Origin: an uncultured Desulfobacteraceae bacterium
GTDB lineage: Bacteria; Desulfobacterota; Desulfobacteria; Desulfobacterales; Desulfatirhabdiaceae
Reading direction: 5' to 3'
DNA: 52,591 nucleotides
Assembly (NCBI GenBank): GCA_903909505.1
Contig: CAIVVZ010000126.1
Location: 1 to 52,591, forward strand
Positions 44,572 to 52,591 of the stretch are shown piece by piece (within the stretch, counting starts at the first letter, position 1; every line of letters begins with the position of its first letter). The notes beneath the pieces were generated by a model. It was not told where the DNA came from. It saw only the letters and a list, made by a program, of their open reading frames with translations, and ran no database searches. A program made the translations under genes and the position numbers.

Positions 44572-45858
44572 TTATCGACACGCCTTCGTGTAAGGTTTTA
44601 GGGCATTCTGGATGCGACGCCTGATGATTGTCCGAGGATCCGGTTGGAGTTCGCCACACGCAATTTCAGGATAGAGGTCTGGGAAGAACTGCCGTAGCAG
44701 GGCATCGGGAATGGGGCGACTTAAGTTTTGAATCAGGCGCTCATAAGCGGCTGTTGCCTCGGGATAAGCCCAGTAATAACGGATGCGGTCCCGAAAACTG
44801 TAATTCCGCAGAAAGCAAAGCGATTCCGTCTGGCCCTGCGGGTAATGGGATTGCCAATGCCGGGGGTGGGCGTCCATCAGGGTTTTCATGATTTTGCGCA
44901 GATTTGAGCGCGCTTGAATGCCGGGCCGTGCCTCTTCGATATGTGTCAGGGCGTAAACCGCCTCGCGAAAGGCAAATGTGAGGCAGGGGCCGGCCTTCAG
45001 CAGGATAAAATGATCCGCTACCATCTGCTTCAGGGCATCCGGCGTCTGATAATCCGTGGCGTGAATTTCAAAGGTCATAAAGCCCGGCAACCGGGCGTGA
45101 CAGGCGGAAAGCGCTGCTGCCCGATCCCGGTCATAGGCGGCGATCACCCGGTCGCCGAATTCCACGCCGGGCTGGACCACCACTGCCACTACCCGCTGCC
45201 AGGCAGCGTCCAGTCCGGCATCCCGAAAAGCCCGTTCGTAGAGTTCCAGTGATGAAAGCAGGTTGTCCGGATGGGTTACGGTCAGGTGATAGACGTCTTC
45301 CAGGCCGCCGCCGGGTGGCGGTGCCTCGTTTCCGATCACATACAGAGGCAGGTCTAAATCGCGGTGATCGCATGCGGCGGCCTCAGCCGCCCGGCAGAGT
45401 GTCGCGGCCCGTTTGGCGGCGATTTCGGGAGACGGGGCAGTAGTGCCCGGATCATCGGCGCAGCGCATCCCGGTGTCGAGATGAATTTTACGAAAGCCCG
45501 CGGCCACGCAATGGGAAGCCAGTTCCGCGGCATTTGCCATGGCGCTTGCGGCGGTTTCATTCTTCCAGACATGAGGTCCCAGGTGATCGGCGCCGATGAT
45601 GACCTGTTCGGCAGGCAGGCCCACGGATACGGATAACCGATGGATAAAAACTGAAAAATCCGCGGGGGTCATTCCCGTGTAGCCGCCGGAGAGGTTGACC
45701 TGATTGGCTGTAGCCTCAACCAGCAGGGGGCGTCTCTCCGCCGCGGCCAGTTCCATCGCTGCCAGAAGGACCATCGGGTGTGACGAGCACACCGCGACCA
45801 TGCCGCCGATCTGGCCGCCCAGATGTTGATTTCGCAGATGGATCAGGGGATTTGCCAT
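44572..45858 (-). CDS. GatZ/KbaZ-like tagatose-bisphosphate aldolase subunit
   Basis: A 428-residue protein of the class II D-tagatose-1,6-bisphosphate aldolase non-catalytic subunit family: LVEATANQVNLSGGYTGMTP, IIGADHLGPHVWKN, KIHLDTGMRCADDP and YVIGNEAPPPGG. No GatY/KbaY catalytic partner or galactitol/N-acetylgalactosamine genes are in view, so it may process another sugar phosphate. It lies 13 nt after ppnP and 4 nt before the kinase fusion, suggesting a three-gene operon. Confidence 0.88.
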   Translation of the reverse strand: MANPLIHLRNQHLGGQIGGMVAVCSSHPMVLLAAMELAAAERRPLLVEATANQVNLSGGYTGMTPADFSVFIHRLSVSVGLPAEQVIIGADHLGPHVWKNETAASAMANAAELASHCVAAGFRKIHLDTGMRCADDPGTTAPSPEIAAKRAATLCRAAEAAACDHRDLDLPLYVIGNEAPPPGGGLEDVYHLTVTHPDNLLSSLELYERAFRDAGLDAAWQRVVAVVVQPGVEFGDRVIAAYDRDRAAALSACHARLPGFMTFEIHATDYQTPDALKQMVADHFILLKAGPCLTFAFREAVYALTHIEEARPGIQARSNLRKIMKTLMDAHPRHWQSHYPQGQTESLCFLRNYSFRDRIRYYWAYPEATAAYERLIQNLSRPIPDALLRQFFPDLYPEIACGELQPDPRTIIRRRIQNALKPYTKACR

Positions 45859-45871
45859 GGCATTTCCGAGC

Positions 45872-46186
45872 TTATTTGATAAACGAGCAGCAATAATCCG
45901 TGATGGCGCTGACTTTCAGATCGAATCCGGACTGGGCAGGAACTTCAAATGCTTCCCCGCCTTTGATCGGCTTCCACCCATCTGATCCGGGCAGCAGCAC
46001 TTCCAGGTCACCCGCAAGAATCTCCATGATCTCTTTGTCTGCCGTGTTGAAATGATATTCTCCGGGCAGCATAACTCCCAGCGTCTTTCTGGACCCGTCC
46101 GAAAACACGAGGGTGCGGCTGGTGACCTTGCCGTCAAAGTAAATATTGGCCTTTTTGACAATGCTGATATTATTGAATTCCGACAT
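45872..46186 (-). CDS. ppnP: Pyrimidine/purine nucleoside phosphorylase (PpnP)
   Basis: A small cupin-fold enzyme (104 residues, normal length) that phosphorolyses nucleosides to base and ribose-1-phosphate. Signatures: [52 protein letters not shown] and a C-terminal YCCSFIK. AAGGA precedes ATG. First gene of the ppnP-gatZ-kinase unit; ribose-1-phosphate feeding into sugar-phosphate metabolism would fit its neighbours. Confidence 0.93.
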   Translation of the reverse strand: MSEFNNISIVKKANIYFDGKVTSRTLVFSDGSRKTLGVMLPGEYHFNTADKEIMEILAGDLEVLLPGSDGWKPIKGGEAFEVPAQSGFDLKVSAITDYCCSFIK

Positions 46187-46548
46187 GATTCATTCCTTTT
46201 CTGACTGTGATGATGTGGTTCTCATGACCGGACGGACAAGATGCAAACCGCCTCGAAAACAACAGAGAGGCTGGCAATCCATGTCAAGAAAAGCGTTTCA
46301 TCCGGTATGGAAGTATGGTGAGTGGGCTTAATGCCTCCATAAATAAACATAACCATGACATCATTGACATAAGTTACCGCAAAAAACAAGAAAGGAACCA
46401 GGTGGGAGTTATTTTGGACCATCGACCGAATAGAAATCCCTTGATAGAACTGCTTTTCTACAATATTAGAGAACTGAAGCGGATAGCCGTGGGGGCCACG
46501 AGGCGTTATTTTGGGGGAGACCGAAAAAATTTCAAGAAGGAGAAAGAA
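46187..46548. other. Divergent intergenic region
   Basis: About 360 nt between ppnP (minus) and the small exported protein (plus). It contains a promoter-like site (listed) and a G-rich leader (GTGGGGGCCACGAGG; TTTTGGGGGAGACC). An opposite-strand frame of 148 codons crosses it but has no ribosome site and overlaps the real gene. No RNA gene recognised. Confidence 0.55.
46441..46469 (+). promoter_or_regulatory. Putative sigma-70 promoter for the small exported protein
   Basis: TTGATA (46441-46446), exactly 17 nt, then TATTAG (46464-46469), about 80 nt before ATG 46549. Matches are 5/6 and 4/6 to consensus. Confidence 0.45.
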
Positions 46549-46839
46549 ATGAAAAAAATGTGGGTAGCCGTCATGTTTATATTTTGTATCGGATGGGTGC
46601 AGGCGAGCGTTGCGGAAGACATCGCCATAAAAGCTGGAGATACCCTTCAAAGTCTGCTGGAAGTCCAAAAGGGAAAAAAAGTTACGGTTCGGCTATTGGG
46701 CGGTGAAGAATTGACGGGTAGGGTGAAAACCGTCAGTAAGGATCTGTTGCAATTGGGAGAGCTGTCCGGGAAAGAGTATTTTGATGCAATCATTGATGTA
46801 AACAAAATATCGGCGATGATTGTTCGCACCAAAGAATAA
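46549..46839 (+). CDS. Small exported protein with Sm-like sequence pattern
   Basis: A 96-residue protein starting at ATG 46549 with AAGGAG upstream. A clear signal peptide ends near VQASVAED, so the mature ~75 residues are periplasmic. The mature part reads GKKVTVRLLGGEELTGRVK, LLQLGELSGKEY and VNKISAMIVRTK, which resembles the Sm1/Sm2 strand pattern of LSm proteins (G..V.V.L..G....G.V). An exported Sm-like fold would be unusual; the fold call is inference. The longer open frame from 46315 is not supported. Confidence 0.7.
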   Translation: MKKMWVAVMFIFCIGWVQASVAEDIAIKAGDTLQSLLEVQKGKKVTVRLLGGEELTGRVKTVSKDLLQLGELSGKEYFDAIIDVNKISAMIVRTKE

Positions 46840-46939
46840 TTATTCAGGAGGTTTTTCCGCTGAGCGTTGACGAGATCAAATAAGGAAATAATGGCTTTTG
46901 CAGCTGTCACTTATCTGAATATCGGCAATAAAATAAGCA

Positions 46940-46967
46940 TTGACAGAAGATTCGATTTTGGTTTAAA
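46940..46967 (+). promoter_or_regulatory. Weak promoter before the binding-protein gene
   Basis: TTGACA at 46940-46945 with a poor -10 (TTAAAA) 17 nt on. It would give a long leader of about 145 nt that carries AT-rich runs and the inverted repeat at 47070-47106. Confidence 0.3.
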
Positions 46968-47069
46968 AAAATCAGGCCATAAATAAATGAAAATACAAAA
47001 AAAACGAAACCAGCATCACAGATAAAATCGATTTTTTTATATGTTTTTTTATGGTCAGTTCCATGGTTC

Positions 47070-47109
47070 TTATGAGATCTGCACTCCCATAAGAATAATC
47101 TCATAATGA
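47070..47109. promoter_or_regulatory. Inverted repeats in the leader of the binding-protein gene
   Basis: Perfect 9-bp arms TTATGAGAT (47070-47078) and ATCTCATAA (47098-47106). CTTATG/CATAAG gives a second pairing, and CTCATAATGAG is itself a palindrome adjoining the Shine-Dalgarno region. Either a multi-site operator or an RNA structure 13 nt before the start codon. Confidence 0.5.
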
Positions 47110-47119
47110 GGATGACTTA

Positions 47120-48250
47120 ATGTTAGGGGGATATTTGACAAAGAAGTGGTTCTCGATGGCAGTAGTTGCTGCTGTAATGCGATTTTTTCTGGTCGGTCAA
47201 AGCTTTGCAGCCGATGAAATCAAGGTTGGGATTATGGTTCCAACCACCGGCCTCGAAGCAGCTTTTGGCAGGGACATGGAAAATGCCATCCTTCTGGCGG
47301 TTTCTGAAATCAATGCCAAAGGCGGAATCCTGGGGAAAAATGTGATTACCACAACCAGTGACGATGCTTGTGATCCAAAGCAGGCCACTGCCGCCGCCAA
47401 CAAGCTGATCGCTGAAGATGTTGTGGCGGTAGTCGGTGGTTATTGCTCCCCCGCGACAGCGCCCACCTTGAAGATTTATGGCGATGCCGGTGTTTCCATT
47501 GTCATCCCGGTGGCCGATTCCAGCAAACTGATCGGCGTAAACCCTGGAAACGGCTTCCAGATCAATAGTGCGGGAATCGATCAAGTGATTACCGCGGTTA
47601 ATCTTTTCAAGGAAAAGAAAATCAAGAAACTGGCCATCATTCATCAGAGAGACAGCTATTCCAAGGAGTTGGCCGCTCTGACCGAAAAGAAATGGAAAGC
47701 TATGGGCCATGAAGTGGTTGCCGTTGAAGTGGTCGCCAAAGGCGAGCAGGATCACTCCGCTCTGGTGACCCGGTTGAAAAGAAAAGCACCCGACGCGGTT
47801 TTCTGGACAGCCTACTACGATGATGGTCCACTGGTCATTAAACAACTTCGTCAAGGCGGATTCAGCAAGCTGATTGCAGTGGGCGACGGCTCTAATTCTC
47901 CCAAGCTGATGGAAATTGCCGGCAAGGCTGCTGAAGGCGTTTTCTGCTTCTCAAAGCCCATGATTGAATATCTGCCGGCTGCCAAAGCATTTGTCGACAG
48001 TTACAAGAAAAAATTCAATCAGGACCCCGGTCCTTACTCCGCACTGTCTTATGACGGCATGAACCTTCTGGCGGATGCCATCATAAGAGCCGGCGCCGCG
48101 GACAAGGCCGCCATTATAAAGGCCCTGAAAGAAACCAAGGAATTCAAGGGAATTGCCGGTCCCATTTCCTTTAAACCCAATAACACCTTGGCCGTAAGCA
48201 ATTTTGTTGTCCTGATTGCCAAAGGAAACAACTGGGCGCTTTATAACTAA
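47120..48250 (+). CDS. Branched-chain amino-acid type ABC substrate-binding protein (LivJ-like)
   Basis: Periplasmic binding protein, type I fold, 376 residues with a signal peptide ending SFAADE. Typical motifs: IKVGIMVPTTGLEAAFGRDM, AVSEINAKGGILGKNV, VVGGYCSPATAPTLKIY and GPYSALSYDGMNLLADAI. It should bind a branched-chain or related amino acid. No permease or ATPase gene is adjacent, so it is an orphan in this window. ATG 47120 has GAGG; TTG 47138 after AGGGGG is an alternative giving a cleaner signal peptide. A strong terminator follows. Confidence 0.92.
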   Translation: MLGGYLTKKWFSMAVVAAVMRFFLVGQSFAADEIKVGIMVPTTGLEAAFGRDMENAILLAVSEINAKGGILGKNVITTTSDDACDPKQATAAANKLIAEDVVAVVGGYCSPATAPTLKIYGDAGVSIVIPVADSSKLIGVNPGNGFQINSAGIDQVITAVNLFKEKKIKKLAIIHQRDSYSKELAALTEKKWKAMGHEVVAVEVVAKGEQDHSALVTRLKRKAPDAVFWTAYYDDGPLVIKQLRQGGFSKLIAVGDGSNSPKLMEIAGKAAEGVFCFSKPMIEYLPAAKAFVDSYKKKFNQDPGPYSALSYDGMNLLADAIIRAGAADKAAIIKALKETKEFKGIAGPISFKPNNTLAVSNFVVLIAKGNNWALYN

Positions 48251-48270
48251 ATTGATTTGTTTTCATAACC

Positions 48271-48320
48271 GGCATACGGTAGATCCATATCAAGAATGGT
48301 GATGCCGTATGCCTTTTTTT
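48271..48320 (+). terminator. Rho-independent terminator after the binding-protein gene
   Basis: Perfect 9-bp arms GGCATACGG (48271-48279) and CCGTATGCC (48305-48313) followed directly by seven T. It starts 20 nt after the stop codon. Confidence 0.85.
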
Positions 48321-48432
48321 ATTCAAGCAAAGGGTCCTTTTTGTGTCAAATACCGGTTATTAAAGTTCAGGTTTGTGATGATGGGCAGATGACTATTCAT
48401 GGCCGAGCAGACCTTGAGTAATTGGGGGAAAG

Positions 48433-49644
48433 ATGGCTGTATATCAATGGACTGGAAAAGACAAGAAGGGTAAAATTCAGAAAGGAGAGATGGAAGCGGC
48501 CAGTGAGCATGCTGTTAAGTCTCATCTGGCAAGGCTACGCATAACTCCATCCCGTGTAAAGGAAAAGCCAAAGGATATTTTTGAAAACATCGCATTTCTT
48601 CAGCCCAAGGTGGTTGAAAAAGATGTGATCCTGTTTGCCAGGCAGTTTTCCACAATGATTGATGCCGGGTTGCCCATTGTGCAGTGTCTGGAGATTTTAC
48701 TCAAACAGCAGGAAAACAAGACTTTCAAAAAAATGCTCAAGGATATCAAAGAATCGGTTGAAAGCGGCTCCACCTTGGCGGATGCACTGAAAAAGTTCCC
48801 CAGGCAGTTTGACGATCTCTTCGTGAACATGATTGCCGCCGGAGAAGCCGGTGGTATTCTGGACACAATTCTAAGGCGGCTGTCCGGATACATGGAAAAG
48901 GCTGCCAAGCTGAAGTCCCAGGTAAAAGGCGCCATGACCTATCCCCTTGTCACCCTGGTCATTGCTTTTATTGTGCTGGCCGTAATTCTGGTATTTGTTA
49001 TTCCGGTTTTCCAGCAGATGTTTGCCGATTTCGGCAAAGAACTGCCCTTGCCCACCCAGATAGTTGTTGCCATGAGTAATTTCGTCAAAAGTAAAATACT
49101 TTATATTTTGGGCGCCCTGGTCGTTTTTATTTTTGCTTTCAAACGGTTTTACAAAACGCCAAAAGGCCGGATTTTTGTTGACAGGCTTGTGTTGATGCTG
49201 CCCGTTGTCGGCATGTTGATTCGAAAAGTTGCGGTAGCCAAATTCACCCGCACCATGGGCACCATGCTGGCCAGCGGGGTTGCCATATTGGATGCGCTGG
49301 ATATTACCGCCAAAACTTCCGGCAACAAAACCATTGAAGGTGCCCTTTATAATGTTCGCTCTGCAATTGCAGAGGGGCAGACCATGGCTGAACCGTTGTC
49401 TGAAAGTGGTGTTTTTCCGGCAATGGTCTGTCAGATGATCTCTGTTGGTGAATCTACCGGCGCGCTGGATGCCATGCTGGAAAAAATAGCGGATTTTTAT
49501 GATGAAGAAGTGGATCAGGCGGTTGAAAATCTCACGTCTCTGATTGAACCCTTTATGCTGGTTTTTTTAGGTGTAACCATCGGGGGGTTGGTTGTTGCCA
49601 TGTACCTGCCGATCTTCAAACTGGCCGGGGCGATTTCCGGCTGA
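48433..49644 (+). CDS. pilC: Type IV pilus inner-membrane platform protein PilC
   Basis: A GspF/PilC-family protein of 403 residues with the duplicated T2SF domain: FARQFSTMIDAGLPIVQCLE with SGSTLADAL in the first half and FTRTMGTMLASGVAILDALD with EGQTMAEPL in the second, three membrane segments, and the final GLVVAMYLPIFKLAGAI. It couples the pilus motor ATPases to pilin assembly. TTGGGGGAAAG precedes ATG. The next gene is a PilS-like kinase; PilB/PilT/PilD are not in view. Confidence 0.95.
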   Translation: MAVYQWTGKDKKGKIQKGEMEAASEHAVKSHLARLRITPSRVKEKPKDIFENIAFLQPKVVEKDVILFARQFSTMIDAGLPIVQCLEILLKQQENKTFKKMLKDIKESVESGSTLADALKKFPRQFDDLFVNMIAAGEAGGILDTILRRLSGYMEKAAKLKSQVKGAMTYPLVTLVIAFIVLAVILVFVIPVFQQMFADFGKELPLPTQIVVAMSNFVKSKILYILGALVVFIFAFKRFYKTPKGRIFVDRLVLMLPVVGMLIRKVAVAKFTRTMGTMLASGVAILDALDITAKTSGNKTIEGALYNVRSAIAEGQTMAEPLSESGVFPAMVCQMISVGESTGALDAMLEKIADFYDEEVDQAVENLTSLIEPFMLVFLGVTIGGLVVAMYLPIFKLAGAISG

Positions 49645-49672
49645 TTCAGACGAAGGATAGCCAGCAATTCCA

Positions 49673-50959
49673 ATGGATACTCCTGTCAGTAATGACAATG
49701 ATCTTCTGAAAAAAATTAAGTGGTTGATGTTTTTCAGAGTTTTTTTTACCGTGTTTTTTCTGGGATCGACGATCTTTGTTCATTACCGGCAGCAGATCAT
49801 CTCCCCAAATCCTTCCCTGGAATTGTTATATGGCATTATTGCGGGCGTATTTATCCTCTCGATCGGATATGCCGTCATTCTGCGATATGGTATTCATCTT
49901 CTGGGGATAGCTTACCTTCAGATTATTCTCGATACGGTCGTGGTTTCATTGATTATTTTTGCAACAGGATGTTATTCTAGTATTTTTTCGTTTTTATATA
50001 TCCTGGTCATCGTGTATTCAAGCCAGTTGTTTTTCAGGAAAGGCAGTATGTTTATTGCTGCTTTGTCGAGTATCCAGTATGGCCTGATGGTGGATCTCGA
50101 GTATTATGGCATTCTGAAACCTTTTGTCAATGACCGGTCACTGCTTGCGGTTGATCTGACTCAGGTGATGTACAAGATCGTCTTTACGATGATCGCCTTT
50201 TTTGCCGTTGCCTTTTTAAGCAGCCTTCTGGCTGAACAGGTCAGGTCTTCCAGAAAAAAGCTGTTAGCCATGGAAGAGCATGTCCGTCGTGTCGATCGCA
50301 TGGCTTATATGGGGGAAATGGCCGCCGGGCTTGCCCATGAGATCCGAAATCCGCTGGCATCCCTGACCGGATCTATTCAGATGTTGAAAGAAGAGCTTCA
50401 GTTCCATCCCGGTCAGGAAAAATTGATGCGAATTGTTTTGAGAGAAGCGGATCGGTTAAGCATACTATTAAGTGATTTTTTGTTGTTTGCCAGGCCCCCG
50501 TCGGGTAATATCACGGAGTTTTGGGTGGAGGATGTGCTGCTTGAGACCTTGGACCTGTTTGAAAAAGATGTGAGTTGCCGCCGGCGGGTTTCCATAACAA
50601 CGGATCTGATCCCTGGTGTTCGAATTGCCATGGATCCGGTTCATTTTCGCCAGATTCTCTGGAATCTTCTTTTGAATGCCGCCGAGGCCATTCCTGATCA
50701 GGGGAAAATCCATATCTGCATGCAGAACCTGCAAAATGAGTATGTGGAGATCCGTATCGCCGATACAGGTCATGGCATATCGCCAGAACATATCAATTTG
50801 ATTTTCAACCCTTTTTTTACGACAAAATCTGTCGGAACGGGGTTGGGGCTCGCCATTGTTCATCGCCTTTTGGAAACATATGAAGGTTTTCTGGACGTGG
50901 AGAGTCAAATTAACGAGGGTACGGTTGTGACTCTGAAAATTAAAAAAGTAAAATCATGA
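49673..50959 (+). CDS. PilS-like membrane sensor histidine kinase
   Basis: A 428-residue kinase with about six N-terminal membrane helices, a short linker coil (SSRKKLLAMEEHVRRVDRMA), the HisKA H-box GLAHEIRNPLASL with His222, and an HATPase domain with NLLLNAAEAI (N box), ADTGHGIS (G1), PFFTTKSVGTGLGLAI (F/G2). This is the PilS layout (NtrB-type kinase domain). In other genomes PilS activates the sigma-54 regulator PilR for pilin transcription; here no pilR follows. 28 nt after pilC. Confidence 0.9.
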   Translation: MDTPVSNDNDLLKKIKWLMFFRVFFTVFFLGSTIFVHYRQQIISPNPSLELLYGIIAGVFILSIGYAVILRYGIHLLGIAYLQIILDTVVVSLIIFATGCYSSIFSFLYILVIVYSSQLFFRKGSMFIAALSSIQYGLMVDLEYYGILKPFVNDRSLLAVDLTQVMYKIVFTMIAFFAVAFLSSLLAEQVRSSRKKLLAMEEHVRRVDRMAYMGEMAAGLAHEIRNPLASLTGSIQMLKEELQFHPGQEKLMRIVLREADRLSILLSDFLLFARPPSGNITEFWVEDVLLETLDLFEKDVSCRRRVSITTDLIPGVRIAMDPVHFRQILWNLLLNAAEAIPDQGKIHICMQNLQNEYVEIRIADTGHGISPEHINLIFNPFFTTKSVGTGLGLAIVHRLLETYEGFLDVESQINEGTVVTLKIKKVKS

Positions 50960-51031
50960 CGTCAGGGAATCGCAATCGGCAATCAACACATCCGTCGTTC
51001 CGTCATCTGATCGCTTTCCAGGAGGGTTGGA

Positions 51032-52198
51032 GTGAAAAAACAGATCATTTTGCTGGGAGTTTTATTACTGCTGGTGGGCGTGGGTTCACTGGTTTTCTGG
51101 GGCCAGCACAAGGAACGCAGTGCGGATCTGTATTATTCGGGAACACTGGAATCCACCCGGTCGAATCTGTCCTTTCTGGTATCGGGAAGGGTCAAACAGG
51201 TTTATCTGGATGAAGGTCAGTCTGTGAAAGCCGGCCAGCGTATTGCCGAACTGGAGCCGGAAGAATTTCTGGCCCGCCTGGATCAGGCCCGTGCCAACAT
51301 GACCCAGGCCATTGAAAACCGTCAACAGCTTGAGATCAGCCTGGAAATCTATCAGAATACGCTTCCGGCTGAGGTCAGCCGCGCGGAATCCGCGGTTAAG
51401 GTTGCGGCTGCGCTGCTTGCCGAGCAGGAAAGGGGAAACCGTTCCCAGGATGTCGAGCGCGCCAAGTTATCTTATCAGGAGGCTGAAATTACGCTTGATG
51501 ACGCAAGAAAAGATAAACACCGGTTTGACGATCTTTTCCAAAGCGGATACATTGCTGAAAAAGAACGGGATGGGGCTGTGCTGAAATATGAAACCGCAGC
51601 AAAAACCAGACAACGCGCCGCGGAAGCTTTTGACCTGGCTAAGGAAGGATTTCGTAAGGAATCTGTCGATGCCGCAAGGGCGAGGCTTTCCGAAGCACAG
51701 GCCACACTGCTGCTGTCAAAGGGGAATCTGAAAAAAATTGAGGCTGCCCAGGCCGATATTCAGGCATCCATCGCCCGAATCCAATCGGCGGCATCCGCAT
51801 TGAATCTGGCAGAAATTCAGCTTGGCTATACCCGGCTCCTGGCGCCTTTCGATGCCATGCTGACCAGCCGGAATGTCGAGCCGGGCGAAGTGGTGACGCC
51901 TGGACGCGAAGTCATCTCCCTGGCCGATCTTTCCCGGATTGACCTGAAGGTGTTTGTGGACGAAACCCAGATCGGCAAAATTCGGCCCGGACAAAAGGTC
52001 GAGGTTAAAATCGATACCTTTCCGGACAAAAAATATGACGGATTCGTATCCTATATTTCGCCTGAAGGCGAGTTTACGCCCAAAATCATCCAGACCCGGA
52101 AAGAGCGGGTGAAACTGGTGTATCTGGTGAAGATTTCGCTGACCAATCCCAACATGGAATTAAAATCCGGAATGCCTGCCGATGCCTGGTTTCGATAA
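51032..52198 (+). CDS. HlyD/YbhG-like periplasmic adaptor
   Basis: Membrane fusion protein of 388 residues, GTG start with AGGAGGG. N-terminal membrane anchor, first half-lipoyl (VSGRVKQVYLDEGQSVKAGQ), a long coiled-coil hairpin roughly 75-250 (Ala/Glu/Gln-rich), second half-lipoyl (LAPFDAMLTSRNVEPGEVVT) and a beta-barrel. It overlaps the ABC ATPase gene by 17 nt, so this is an ABC-type export system like YbhGFSR rather than RND. Confidence 0.92.
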   Translation: MKKQIILLGVLLLLVGVGSLVFWGQHKERSADLYYSGTLESTRSNLSFLVSGRVKQVYLDEGQSVKAGQRIAELEPEEFLARLDQARANMTQAIENRQQLEISLEIYQNTLPAEVSRAESAVKVAAALLAEQERGNRSQDVERAKLSYQEAEITLDDARKDKHRFDDLFQSGYIAEKERDGAVLKYETAAKTRQRAAEAFDLAKEGFRKESVDAARARLSEAQATLLLSKGNLKKIEAAQADIQASIARIQSAASALNLAEIQLGYTRLLAPFDAMLTSRNVEPGEVVTPGREVISLADLSRIDLKVFVDETQIGKIRPGQKVEVKIDTFPDKKYDGFVSYISPEGEFTPKIIQTRKERVKLVYLVKISLTNPNMELKSGMPADAWFR

Positions 52199-52591
52199 GA
52201 CGGACCCGCCGCTGAAGACGCTGAACACTGCCGATTCCCCAATCCTTCGGGTGGATAATGTATCCAGGCGTTTTGGAAAAGTGGAGGCGGTGTCTCAAGT
52301 CTCTTTTACGGTTCAGGCCGGATCCATTTTCGGATTTGTGGGATCGGATGGAGCCGGTAAAACCACGTTGCTGCGAATGATTGCCGCCATGATCCGCCCC
52401 TCAACGGGCCGAATTCAAATTGACGGACTGGATGTGGTTCAGGAAAGAGCCCGGGTAAAGGAAGTAATCGGATATATGCCTCAGCGCTTTGGATTGTATT
52501 TGGATCTGACGGTTGCAGAGAACATGGATTTTTTTATGGACATTTTCGGGATTTTCGGAACCGAAAGAAAAAAGCGAAAAGATCAGTATCT
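52182..52591 (+). CDS. ABC exporter ATP-binding protein (3' end outside window)
   Basis: Partial: 136 codons present. Starts ATG 52182 inside the adaptor gene. Walker A GSDGAGKTT at 54-62 and Q-loop Gln101 in GYMPQRFGLY are visible; signature and Walker B lie beyond the window. The pattern FGFVGSDGAGKTTLLRM is that of the YbhF/ABC-2 type. It should power the exporter with the upstream adaptor. Confidence 0.92.
   Translation, partial: MPGFDKTDPPLKTLNTADSPILRVDNVSRRFGKVEAVSQVSFTVQAGSIFGFVGSDGAGKTTLLRMIAAMIRPSTGRIQIDGLDVVQERARVKEVIGYMPQRFGLYLDLTVAENMDFFMDIFGIFGTERKKRKDQY

Noticed and set aside
46222..46668. A 148-codon minus-strand frame with a hydrophobic end
   Set aside because: No Shine-Dalgarno, and it overlaps the start of the well-supported exported-protein gene on the plus strand.

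Overview
The window reads as a chromosomal segment of an anaerobic or metabolically versatile Gram-negative bacterium. A member of the Desulfobacterota (deltaproteobacterial type) is the best guess. This is inferred from gene content: a Hyf/Ehr-type membrane complex, a YgiQ radical SAM protein, a CusA-type RND pump and a PilC/PilS pair. No marker gene settles the taxon. Coding density is high, most genes have clear Shine-Dalgarno sites, and the only RNA gene seen is a tRNA-Arg(CCT) at the left end.

Layout. (1) 8-83: tRNA-Arg, followed by about 600 nt of AT-rich DNA with no gene. (2) 0.7-8.8 kb, plus strand: a Cu(I)/Ag(I)-type RND efflux operon with two outer-membrane factors, a CusB-like adaptor, a CusA-like pump and a Met/His-rich exported protein. 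(3) 9.0-11.8 kb: a zinc-ribbon protein, a universal stress protein and YgiQ. (4) 11.9-13.8 kb, minus strand: an unknown 397-aa protein and a TVP38/DedA-like membrane protein. (5) 14.0-22.4 kb: a conflict/defence island. It holds an mqsRA toxin-antitoxin pair converging on a five-gene minus-strand operon. In transcription order that operon encodes an HSP90-like ATPase fused to a nucleoside-deoxyribosyltransferase/TIR-like domain, two tandemly duplicated TPR-like proteins, a twin-TIR protein and a standalone SLOG-fold protein. An ISAzo13-type transposase fragment lies at the island edge. This operon is the best candidate for an undescribed system. (6) 22.4-29.8 kb, minus strand: housekeeping genes (AI-2E family protein, gyrA, gpsA, radC, a small Cys-rich protein, pgk) and an unlisted 51-aa membrane protein. 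(7) 29.8-34.5 kb: a thiolase, an NRDE/TANGO2 protein, a DUF1566 surface protein and a decayed HTH antitoxin. (8) 34.5-42.8 kb, minus strand: a six-gene hydrogenase-4/Ehr-like complex whose large subunit lacks the usual Ni-binding CxxC, preceded by an HTH-EIIA regulator. (9) 43-46.2 kb, minus strand: ppnP, a gatZ/kbaZ-like gene and an APH-kinase fusion. (10) 46.5-52.6 kb, plus strand: a small exported protein, a branched-chain amino-acid type binding protein with a structured leader, pilC, a pilS-like kinase, and an HlyD-ABC exporter cut by the window end.

How the parts may work together. The RND operon should move Cu(I)/Ag(I) from periplasm to outside. The Hyf/Ehr complex should couple electron transfer to ion pumping, probably without classical hydrogenase activity. 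In the island, TIR (NAD-cleaving or signal-making), SLOG (nucleotide-ligand sensing), TPR (recognition scaffold) and HSP90-like ATPase modules in one operon suggest an NAD- or nucleotide-signalled abortive immunity system. The domain calls are read from motifs; the immune role is inference.
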